Shown: piece by piece, positions 51,101 through 61,974 of the stretch
Layout: every line of letters begins with the position of its first letter
How positions within the stretch are numbered: the stretch's first letter is position 1
NCBI GenBank assembly: GCA_033063855.1
Contig: CP093831.1
Span: forward strand, 19,592,001 to 19,656,000
DNA from: Smittia aterrima
Lineage: Eukaryota; Arthropoda; Insecta; Diptera; Chironomidae
DNA length: 64,000 nucleotides
Direction of reading: 5' to 3'
The notes under the pieces: model-generated
What the model was told of the DNA's origin: nothing
The model's input: only the letters and a program-made list of their open reading frames with translations
The model's database searches: none
Made by a program: the position numbers and the translations under genes

Positions 51101-54100
51101 GGGAGAAGGTCAGCCAGGTTGAGAAGACGAAGAATCTAGCGCAGCAAACATGATTCTCAATTATCTCTAATTCTTTCAACCTCAAATGGTTAACTAGTCC
51201 AATGCAAATCAATTTCATCGCCATTAAGAGCGAAATGCAAAGTAGAAACATCAATTTTCGTTTTCTAAATCAACATTGGGCGGCTTGAAACATTTCATGC
51301 TAAACGCGAATGCTTTCGAGTGTTTGTTAAGCTATTCAATTGAAATCCGCGAAGCATGAAAGGTTTTCGCTCGCCTTCTTTCTTTTTCTCCATTTTACTT
51401 TTATCTGTCTAAGTCTAAACAAAGTTAGAGACTTTCATCTGAGATTACTCGAGCTAACGTACATGGAGATTCCACAATCTCGAGGTGAGCGCCTGTCATC
51501 GAACAAGATTCGCTTTTATCATTACGTGAAGACAAGCAATTAAATTTTCTGTCCTACCCACAAAGCTAATTGAGACAATCTTTGTTTAAATATTTGTCAA
51601 AAACATTTCTCAGCCATGAGAAATTTAAAATAATGACCCGACGATGGATATTTCGACTTCGTTGAGATCTTCCAGATTCTCTCATGCATAATTTTTCTCG
51701 TCTTTCTTTATAGCAGCGACGACCATTAAGCCATAAATCATGTTTGCATATAGATTACGACATTGCCAAGAATGACGAAATTCGACGAAGGACGACAGAG
51801 ATTTGCTTATCGACGTTGATTCTGGAAAATGTTTAGTTCACTTCTGCCTTCTTCGAATGATGGAACGCACGCTCCAGAGATCGCTTTTCATTCGAGGAAT
51901 GAAATAACGTAAACAAACAATTCAGTTTGTTGTTCTCTCAGTTGCTTTGTGCCTTATGACTCCGACTTCGAATGGTTTTGTTGCTTGTCAGAGATAAAGA
52001 AAAACTGTTCTTTTCTTACTGCAAACAAAGCAATTTCTTTTCTTGGGCATTTGAAGATTGTGTCAAGATATCTAAGTTTTGTGGAAGAAACTAAATCATA
52101 AGAAATCGCAAAGCAAGTGCAAAGAAAAGTTGAAACTTCAAGCTGTGACTGAATTCATAAACAAACCCCCTCACGATTAAAAAACTCATTACAACCGGAA
52201 AAAGTTTAACAACATATGTTGTGTGTAAGAAATGAGTTCTTGAACCATAACAAACTCCGTGGGTCGAGGAGAAAGTTTCATTCTAATGAAGTTAAGCTTC
52301 TTCGCAAAGGCTTCCGAGTCACATGAGACTCAGATTTCAGCGAATTTCGTTACGCAATTGAATAAAGCGATTGACGTATGTTTGTTATTTTCAAAATGAA
52401 AAATTGTTGAAGTTTCTCCGCGTGCAGGCCAAGGCAGAGAAACAATGAAAAGCAATTTATTTTCTATAAATTGAGCGAGGTAATTACACATGTTCAAACC
52501 GAAATGCGATTGAAAGGGGCGATTTGCGCTTTGAATCTTCAGCAATTTCTAAAATTATTCCAAATAGAATCTCAGGTGAATGAATGTTAGTTTGTCTTCT
52601 GACTTTCCAATTAAAAAGCAATCACGAGAATATTTTCTTTCTACAAACTAAAATTGCTTTGACGCGGCAAAGATGAGAGGTTTGAAAAGTTTTGCAATGT
52701 AGCAGCTTCAAGACTCTTGAATCAAGAGTATCCATTTAAGTTAGAGAAATTTTCCAACTCGCAAAGTTTTGCTTCTCAAACTCGTCGCCTTGTGTTGTCA
52801 AGTTTGTTGATGCTTTGCAATTTCTATGAACTAGTTTCATAAAAAAATATCTCATGATTCAATCGTTGGTCATCTCACTTCAAAACAGAAAAATTCTCAT
52901 TTCCGCACGAATATTTTGCGAATCGACGTTTTCGTGGTTCTCACATCAGACCGACAAAGTTAGTCGATGATAATACTGATTTTCTCTCTCCCTAGTCTCA
53001 TGTCATTTTAATTTTGTGTCATCACGGCCATGATACTTTTAATTAAATCGTAATTAAATTCAGATCCGCTAATTTGAGATGAACGGTATGAGGATTTTTC
53101 AAGAAAGATCACGAGAACTTCATTGCTTAATCTCCTCTCAAACAGTCTCTCGTCTTCTCAGCATAAATGAAGAAAGGCGAACGACGCTTCTTTATTCAAA
53201 TTGATATTCTCGGCTTCCATTCTACATGAAAAGGAATTCAATTTATGCTAATAACGACCGCTTTTATAAGGCAGCGGCGGAATTTAGAGACGTCGAATCT
53301 TCATTAGTTCACTAAAGCATTGGAAGGAACTTTCGTCGAATCACAAAGCCACGAACGGCTTAGTTAGGAGCATCTTGTCGCACGACTTTACCTCGCGTTC
53401 CCCCTCGTCACGAAAACCATCTTCAACTACACGTCGTCAAAATAAAACGTGAATACGATATGAGCTGCTTAACGGTATTTTAATCCAATTGAGTTCTTGC
53501 TTTATTTGCTTGTTAATTCTTCACGGTTCACACGATAATCGATGCTTTGTCCAAGTTACCCCGCAGCTGTCTCCAGACCTATTCTTTATTCTCTGAAGTG
53601 GAAAGCTGTAAGGTCAACTGATAGCGATTCGGGGCCCTTGAGTTTCTCTCTCGAATTTGCTACAGCAAAAACGAGTTGAAGTGAATCAAGGAAACGTGAT
53701 ATCGTCCATTATTCCGGGCCAGGCAGCGAGAAAATGTTTTATTTATTTCGGAAACAATGGGCAATGAAATGAGATGTGCCTCGTTATCAATATTTCTCTC
53801 TTCGGTTGCTAACGTAAGCAGGCGAATAAAAACTTTTTGTTTTTGTTTCGAACGCTGGCAGAATGCGTAAATTGTTTAGTTAGCGTCAGCCATGTGGGTG
53901 ATATGAAACCGACCGCAACGAAAAGAACTTTTATCATGAGAATTGATTTAGTTTCGAGTTGGGTCGGTTTGGGTTTTGACTCAAAACTTTTGAGGGGCAA
54001 CGCTTTCCGTAAATCCCTCGGGCTTTAATTGGTTGGTGTCCGTGGTCGATCGCATTCCACCAGAAACTCGTCAATGAATTAAGTAATCAACGTATCGTGA

Positions 54101-55543
54101 CCGGCGACATGACATAAATCGTCCGAAATCCGATCGATCGGTCAGCTGACGAAGCAGAATACTCATTTGTTCAACGATCCGTTGAGAATGATTCTGCCAA
54201 CGATGTTTTTATTCATACCATATGCAACCGATATGCCATGTGTCGATGTCTCTTTCAAGTATTTTTCATGCTCCGATAGAATTCCTCGCTCAATTCACTT
54301 CATTTCACCCTTTACAACTTCATCTTCGTGACCGTACAACTAAGCGTCGTCTTTGAAAACGAGAAGACATTCGCTTTCGTGTTTATTTCTCTTTTGATGA
54401 GGTGTTCATTAAGTGAGGAATTTTGAGTTTAATCGAGTGACGAATGAAGTTTTCAAATGAGTGGACAGAGTGGATAATGAATCTCAAGGTTTGCACTTCC
54501 CGAACTCCGTTCTGTCCAGAGTTAAATTTGCAAAAACCTCCTCTGCCACTTAGCGATCCGATTGTTGCTCTCAAGGTTCAAATTTCATTGAAAAACACGC
54601 CGAAGCAGACAACAATTTGTTGTTTTCATATTCATTCGGCGACACAACGTGAAGCAAATTTGCCACTTTTTATTTGCATTCGCTTTGACATTCAATCGCT
54701 GCTAAAAATAACGAGAACGTTCGAATTTCTCAACCATTGCACTAATCGAAAGCTTCAATCGAGTGATTTCCTGTGGCCCAGCGTTGTTGTATTTATTTAG
54801 GACGTCGGACGTTTAATCAAATTGCAATAGAGTCTCCATTGTCCATGACATGGACTCAGATGAACCAATTCGTAGACTCAATTCATATGAAGAACTAGGA
54901 ACCGATTTCAATGGAAAAATCGATGCAATCTATTTATAGAAACATCATCATCATAGTTGTCGTCTCAATTCCGGTGATGTATGATTCCCGAGATCATAAA
55001 CTCGAGAGTCAGGAAACTCCAATTATTCTCGATTAAGAGCGAGACGTAGCTCAGGTGGAGACTTCCTCTCAAGCAGTCAACGACAAATTCCTCCATATGA
55101 ACAAACAAAGACAGCAAAGCACGCAGGATGTGTCCCCTAACATTAGAATTCCTTTGTCATCATAAAATTCCTTCAGCTTGACTTTTCTGTTCCCTTTTCT
55201 CACCCGAGACGAGTCAAGGGATAGAGTGTGTATGTAGCAATTTATTACTTAGACGCATTCCTTGGTGTTGGTTGATGTATTTACCATAAAACAAGGATCA
55301 AGAGTTAGTAACGTCACGTGCGATCAGAGAAGAGCGATGTCTCGAGCTAATGACGTCACGTATTGGGATAAAGAAAACTTCATGAATGAATAATGAAGAG
55401 ATTTCATCGATTTTAAAGCAACGAGATGGGTCAGGAGAGCAAAATATTAATCGAGACAGTCGATAGGTTAAAGAATTTTTCAGGAAATTCCGTGAAACTC
55501 GTAATTTTCATTTTCCTGTTGTAAAACGTGTCGAAACTTAAAA
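45105..55543. other. 10-kb gene-poor region
   Basis: Lies upstream of the 45104 gene and downstream of the 55.7-62 kb gene. Open frames (up to 118 codons, e.g. 45933-46289 and 54444-54800) lack splice context and sequence complexity. The unfound last exon or exons of the 55718 gene should lie here. A short coding-looking stretch near 54957-55025 on the minus strand did not have a matching acceptor phase. No RNA genes seen. Confidence 0.45.
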
Positions 55544-55717
55544 TTAACCCAATACGTAAGGGAAACAGGGATTTGCTTTCCTCCGCCGTGACAAATTACA
55601 TTTGCGTTCATCTTCAAAAAAAAATTGTCTGCGTGAAGTGAAGCACAAACCGCACAAAGAGTCAGCAGTTGTCTTATTCAATCGGAAGTTGTTTGAAACA
55701 AGAAATATTTTACTCAC

Positions 55718-58700
55718 CAATACTCGCTGATGATTTTCTTTATCCAATAAAAACTCCATACTTTTATGAGGTCTTCCGGTCTCAACATTCACTCCGCCGT
55801 TAACACTATTTACATTTTGCATAACTTGCACTCCACCCATGCCCGTAATTCGATTCATGATTACTCGGTTACCGACATTTTGTCCGATACCGAGTTCCAT
55901 AAGACTCTGTGTTTTGCCATTGATGATTGTCTCGTCGGTGTCGAGGTTTGTCTCGATTAATCCAATTTTGTGTTCACTTCCTAACGTGCCCATCGTGCGA
56001 GAACCTCCCGAATAATACTGCTGCTTTAGTCCATCGCCTATCATACTCTGGTCGTAGAATTCACCACCGTCTGCTTCATATTCGCGTGGTGTAGACGAAG
56101 CTCGTGGAAGCGATTGAGCATGCGTCGAAGGTCGCTTCGTGGTTGTACCGACGATACGAGGTGGAAGCTTGGGAAGGGGCGGTTTGCCTGTGACTTGACT
56201 TCCACTTTTTGGAGGCGATGAACGTTGACGATCGACTGACAACTGCTGCTGTTGCTGTTGAGGCGAGCGGGTTTGCACCTTTTGTTGTGCAGTCGATAAT
56301 TGTTTATCGTCAACTTGGAAATTTCTCACATTATCGTTTGGATCTTTTAGCGGAATGAAAACAAAATCACCGTCGATTGTCTTCGCTCCATTCTTTTGAG
56401 TCTTTTCCACTTTGCTTCCACGAGACTTTTCCGCTTTACTTCCTGTGTTGTTGTTCGATTCAGGCGGATAGTGCACAACTCCATCATTACTTATCTTCTT
56501 ATTCTTTTTGCCGCGGAAAGAAAATCGCAAACCAGACGACAATCGCGAAAAAATTGACTTTTTGTTCTTGGCGCCCTTCGTCGTTGCTATTGACGGTTCA
56601 CTCGCGACTTTGTGAGGCACGGTCGTCAACGTCTGACTATTCACTTTTTTATCCATTGAACCAACGGACGCTTCAGCCGCGATTAACTTCTCACTCGATG
56701 TTTGCGTTTCGACAAGCATTTTCTGACTGTCGGGCTCTGCTAGCACTTCAATCGTTGACTCCGCTTTGTTCATTGCTTCATTCTCTCTTGGTGTTAACGT
56801 TTCGACGTTGATGATCGTTTGTGGCTGAATGTTTTCATCATTAACTTGTGAATGTGTTTGAGCGCTGAGATCACCAACACTTGGGAAAATTGCTTCAGCT
56901 GTCGATGTTCCTACAGCGATGAAATCATCGAAATCTTCATCGTCATCATCATCATTGTTATTGTAATAATTCACGAGAGAATCGTTTCGTGCACCTGAGA
57001 AGCCTTCCCCAGATGGATCCATATCGACATCATCGGAGAATTCTTCGTCTTCTACAGTTTCTTGCCAGCTGATTTCGCTCACAATTGGACAGAAGCTGAC
57101 CGACAATCCACCTTTCGATCCCGCCGTTGAGTGTGACGCGAGAATCCCCGTTGAACCAGCTCGTGAATTCGTAGGAATCTCCTTCATAGAAGTGCATCGA
57201 TCTTCATCGCTTTTTGCAAACGACGGACTTAAAAGATCGTTGCCAACAGTATTGTCAGTTGAACTGTAATGGTTCACATGCTTCATTTCAAAGTCGAAGT
57301 AATTAAGGTTCGGAGTGCTCGAAACGAAATTCCGCTTCTGAATGGGCGTGGATTTCTTAGCCTCGTCCACAGTCAGGTACAAATTTTGCCGCGAGCTGTA
57401 AACATTAACCGGCTCATCGACATTAAAATTACACTTTTCCAAACTTTGAGCATATGAAGTCGTCAAGTTGGTCGGATCACGATCGAATGTGTCTGATGTC
57501 TTCGGTGCAGAATGATTCGGACTCGTTTTGATTTGTGTGCGACGCGGAGGAGGCTTGGGCGGTGGAGTTTTCATCGTTTGAACACTTTTAATCTCACTAA
57601 CTTTTTGAGGTGGCTCATATGACCGTTCTCTGTCATTCAAAATTGACAAATTTTTATCGAAATGCGCGGAAATTTCTTCCAAGAGAGTACTCAGCTCTTT
57701 GCTGCGATATGTAGCGATGTAAGCATCGTCATCCTCGTCATCACTTGAGAATGCGTTCACTGGCAACTTTCCACTCATTGTTTGTGATTTTGAGCGATTG
57801 ATCGAGATCAATTTTCGCGGATCATAACAAAACTCACTCTCGTCGGAATAGTTCAGGAGCGTAAGGTTTGCACAACTCGCCGATATATCAACAATTTTCT
57901 GTGGCTGTTGTTGCTTCACACTCGGACCGTAATTGAGGTCGTAAAGATTGAAATTTTTGCTCGCAATCGACTCGCACGGCTCAGTCCAGGAAAAATCACT
58001 TATATCACCACGCTCTGATGATAAATTTATATGATCAGGAACACTAGAGACAGATGAGAATTGATCGTTGAATTCGTCACACGATTGACGATAATTTCGT
58101 TTTAGTTTCGAGCGCGATCGTCTGGAAATGTCACTGCTTGCCGAGAGCTCCGGTAAACTGATGGAAATGATTTTCTCGCTTTGTGGCATCAGCGAGTTCT
58201 CCTCATTCTTATTTTTAACCATCGTTTTGTGTTCGGTTGGGACGTGCGCGCTCGGCGATTCTATTTTTATCGATTTCGTTGTTGTTGCATTTGGCTTTCG
58301 AGAGATCGTGGATTCTACGTTAATCTCGCTCAGTAAATCTATCTTTCGCGACTTAAAACGGCGGTTAAGGTTCTCCATGCTATGATAACAAATATCGTCG
58401 TCGTCCGAGTGGCTGCGAATTCTTGCTGGAGCCAAAAGGAATGTTCTCATTGGCGCAATACTTTTCTCCTCGATCACATTACCATCTTCATCTTCTAAAT
58501 CGTTTCCGGTTGGAAGAGATGAGTCAAGGGACAGTGCACCGGCTCTCTCTCGATCGCAATAGCCTGAATCCTCGCTCAAACTGTCTACCGAGTTCTTGGC
58601 TCGAAAGCCATTCAAATATTTCTTTCTATTTTCAGTCGATTTGATCAACGGAGTGTTTGTGAGGACGCTACCGATCGCTTTTTCATCTGACGCAGTTGAA

Positions 58701-61700
58701 GAGAGCGATGAATCGTTCACGACAATTTTCTTTTCGCTGAGAATTTCACTGTCGTCACTTGAGAAGCTTCCGCTTGTACTGCTGCTGGAGAACGGCTCTG
58801 AGTCTGAGTTCGTGAATTGAATCGTTGATGGTGGGGGATTCGAGACTTTAATTGTGGGCAAATGACTGGCAACAGACGCGGACTTTTCGCTAATCACTTG
58901 ACTGGTGTGAGTGACAGGGCCACTAGAATTGACGCCTTCGTATGAATATATAGACGGCGAAGAGCCAGATATTTGTGAATCGCTTTGTAGCTGGCGCTCG
59001 AGCGACTCAAATTGGATCAAAGACGATGAACGGCTTAAAGACGTGTAAGACAAACGGTCCGAGTCTGGGAAGAGTTCAACGCCCAGTTCGTCAAAGCGGT
59101 AGCTGCAAAAGAAACCACACATATATATGAATTAATTAATTATGTTAATGCTTACAAAAAAAACTAATTTCTCGCTTGGAACATTCACGTTAGTGTTTAC
59201 TTTGTGAGTTTCAAAATATCTGGAGCAAAAAGTTCATGCTGCGGAGGTTGATAATCAATTATTTAAGTCAAATACTTTCTTACGCGAAGTTAAATTAACT
59301 GGCAATGTCGCTGTGTGTGCGCGCATTCCATTAATTACAATTGTACTGATGCAATCAAGTATTCGTAGTGGGATGTTAAAGTAGTAACATTTAAAAGACA
59401 ATAACACGATTCTTATCTCGACACAACTCCCAAGCGAACCACGCAGAAAACAACTGTTTGATATTTACGAGAGTCTGCTTACGAATTTGCTGTGTTAACA
59501 AAATTATTGTTACAGTTGTAAGTGAAGTGACAAATTATTTGTTCAGTCGCAAGAAAGTACAGGGACGTAAAAATCTTCCCAGAACCCTTCGCTATACTTA
59601 TTACGATCAACTATTTTTAGAAGTGCACGCGTTGCATTTTTGACTGGGAGGCTTCATCAATCATGTCATGGTTTGAAAATGTATTTCCGTTGCTCATTCT
59701 TCAATTAATTACTAGACGAACACAGCCCGTTGAATTGAGAATGTTTTTAATGCGTGAAAACAACTCGGGCGATAACGAAAAAGCTTTAAAAGATAGAACA
59801 TAAGAAGAAACTCTTAAAAAAGTGTGAAAACTGAGATGAAAATGAATCGTAAAACATTTGCTCGCATCTCCGAACATCGCGACTATAATTAGATGTGAAA
59901 TTAACTGGAAAATTCGGGTTAATGTTGGAATAAATTCATTAGGTTTGACGTTTGATTTGAGAAACCCAAAAACATTTCTTGTCAAAGGGAACAGCAATTT
60001 TTAAGCCATGATCACACGTTTCTTGACTGCTAGCGACATCTCTGAAGCAAGTTTTTAACAAATTTGAAGTTTAAGAGCAATAATCTTCTCTGTAATGACT
60101 TAATTTATAAATCCGACCGATCTTCGAAAGGAAACTTGTCGAAGTGGATTCGTCATCTCACAACAAAAAATTTGTTTGCAAATAATTAATGAATGGAAAC
60201 CAAATATTTTCAAACTCAATTCAAATCGCCCACGCATTACTTATTAATCACTCTCTTGCTCTTTCATCTCCTCAAATCACGAAATTATTTAAGAAAACTG
60301 CTTAAGGCAATGTCTTCTAAGACGAGTGCAAAGCGTCTGCGATGAGATTCATCGTCATCGAACATGTTTTTCCTAAGTTAGCGAGACGATCTCTTGAAAA
60401 TAAAATGCAAACGGCAATCGTAAATTGCAAAAAATTGTAAATTTCACTTTCGAATTTCTTTGATTGGATGGGAATGAAAATATTTGAATTATTTTCGCAT
60501 CGCTTACAGTCGAGTGATTTATTAAGTCTCGAATTGAGAAGCTCGAAAATTATCGCCAGACGTTTGTCTCGCTGTGAATTAACCGAAACCAACCGATAAT
60601 TGAAGGAAGTGGAATGTTCAATCGCTTTGTCTTTCTTTCCCGCGCTGACGGTTGAAGAAGCATTTAGTTTTATGTTGCACGGAATCAAGGAAATTAGTGT
60701 CAAAGATAAATCGTGAAGAAACTTTCGTAACTTCGTAATCGAAGATTGTGGAAAGTCCATCGCCGTCAATCGTCAAAAAGATTTACTGTTGACTCAAAAT
60801 GTTTTTAGCACAGGTCACTTGTCATTCCACACACGATCACCATAACTTTAGAAGCATAATTCACCTCGGAATTTTCCGTTTTCTATTTCCTCGTACGTCA
60901 ACAAAACTTTTTGCGTCGCATGGGACAAAAATCCCCGCCAATAAATAGAATTTCTTCAAGTGTGAATGACACGGCTTCGAGCATTGGCAAACGAAACATG
61001 CGAAGTAAAAACGTCTGTTGAGGTAAGTGTCCCATGAACGGACATTGCGTGTGAGGAAAATGAAATTTAACTGCGCAATGATCAACTTTCTGATCCAGGA
61101 AAGATTGGCAAACCTTTGAATAAAATCTGTTCTCACTTCGAACGATTTCTAAATTAAGAACGTTTAGTCCTTGATCGTCTTCATTCATTGCATTGTCTGC
61201 AAGCAATCTCTGAACTCTAATTGCACGTAACAAACACACAAAATTGAATTGAACTAACAATAGCAGCCTCGTAACAATAACAAGTCGATGTAATCCAACG
61301 AATGGCACATGACAAATGACGATAATTCGCGGTCGATACGATTGTTTGGCGCGAAATGTTTCCGAGAGTGGAGGGGAGGAAGTTGAGAGAAGATTCCGCG
61401 ATTATTCCGAGCACGCGAGAACAGTGAATATGCTAACAAATATTACCGAAGGTCGCTCTGTTTCATAAAATAGTTATCGAAGAGCACATTCTCAGAGCTG
61501 GCCGGTGGATGCATGAGCTTGCTGAAGAGAGATGTCGTCGGAAGGAAGTCGAGCTTTGGCTGTTCAACTTCTTGTCGTCGACGCTTTGGCGGACAAATGA
61601 AATCTCGCTCCGAGATCGTATCTTGGTTGTCTTGATCTAAAATGGATAATCGATGAAATTTCTGAGCGAGAAGAGTTGGCGTGGTACTCACCATTTGAAA

Positions 61701-61956
61701 TGTCAACTCTTACAACGGAGCCTGTTTCAGAGGATCCCGAACTAAAGCTGTCGCTTCCCGACCACCCACTATAAAGTCCATTCTCTTCATCGTCCGAAGT
61801 TTCTTCGACAATTGTTTCGAGCATCCCACGTGAGTTAGACAAGTGTGACTGGTTTTCGATGGCGTTGAAGTCCATCAACTCACCACTTGAGCCATCAGAG
61901 TAAACTGGCTGCCAAGTGAAAGGAGAGAACTCCGACATATTTTCAAATTCATCCAT
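55718..61956 (-). CDS. Large Ser-rich adaptor-like protein, 3' end incomplete (3 exons, 1280 codons seen)
   Basis: Exons 61956-61692, 61636-61447 and 59102-55718 join in phase. The proposed start is ATG at 61956 in an exon whose acceptor is at 61975; coding exons further upstream are possible. The N-terminus is acidic (MDEFENMSEFSPFTWQPVY) and has a PPKRRR nuclear-localisation-like motif near residues 104-109. The junction reads SDLR-YRFDELGVELFPDSD, then SLSRSSSLIQFESLERQL. The rest is mostly disordered and Ser-rich, with two SMExL-type motifs (HSMENL, KSMEFL), SH3-type proline motifs (TPPPKPPPRR and PPLPKLPPR), a basic segment (SGLRFSFRGKKNKK), an acidic Asn/Asp run near 56929-56975 and a Gln run at 56241-56258. 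The third exon ends at a GTGAGT donor after HQRVL. Reading through instead gives a stop at 55544 with an unlikely tail. Family not recognised; a signalling or cytoskeletal scaffold is inference. Confidence 0.8.
59103..61446 (-). other. 2.3-kb intron of the Ser-rich adaptor-like gene
   Basis: Donor GTAATA at 61446 splits an Arg codon (phase 2); acceptor TTTTGCAG is at 59103. If the donor is ignored, a TAA follows at once, giving a short form of 152 residues ending SDLR. Frames inside the intron (60317-60769, 60898-61308) begin without ATG and are not supported. Confidence 0.7.
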
Positions 61957-61974
61957 CGCTGAATCTATGATCAC

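Noticed and set aside
54444..54800. 118-codon plus-strand frame
   Set aside because: Low-complexity, no matching splice sites, no recognisable motif.
54850..54940. Short plus-strand frame beginning MDSDEPIRRLNSYEE
   Set aside because: Only about 29 codons, with no splice donor or acceptor joining it to anything and no conserved motif I can name.
54957..55025. Minus-strand stretch reading VYDLGNHTSPELRRQL then stop, a candidate last exon for the 55718 gene
   Set aside because: The nearest plausible acceptors put it in the wrong phase relative to the phase-0 donor at 55717, and an in-frame stop lies just upstream.
56377..56811. 144-codon plus-strand open frame
   Set aside because: Antisense shadow of the large exon at 55718-59102; no independent support.
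60317..60769. 150-codon minus-strand frame
   Set aside because: Within an intron, opens at TTG, and lacks splice context.
60898..61308. 136-codon minus-strand frame with hydrophobic start
   Set aside because: Opens at GTG rather than ATG and lies within an intron. The apparent signal-like N-terminus is not enough.
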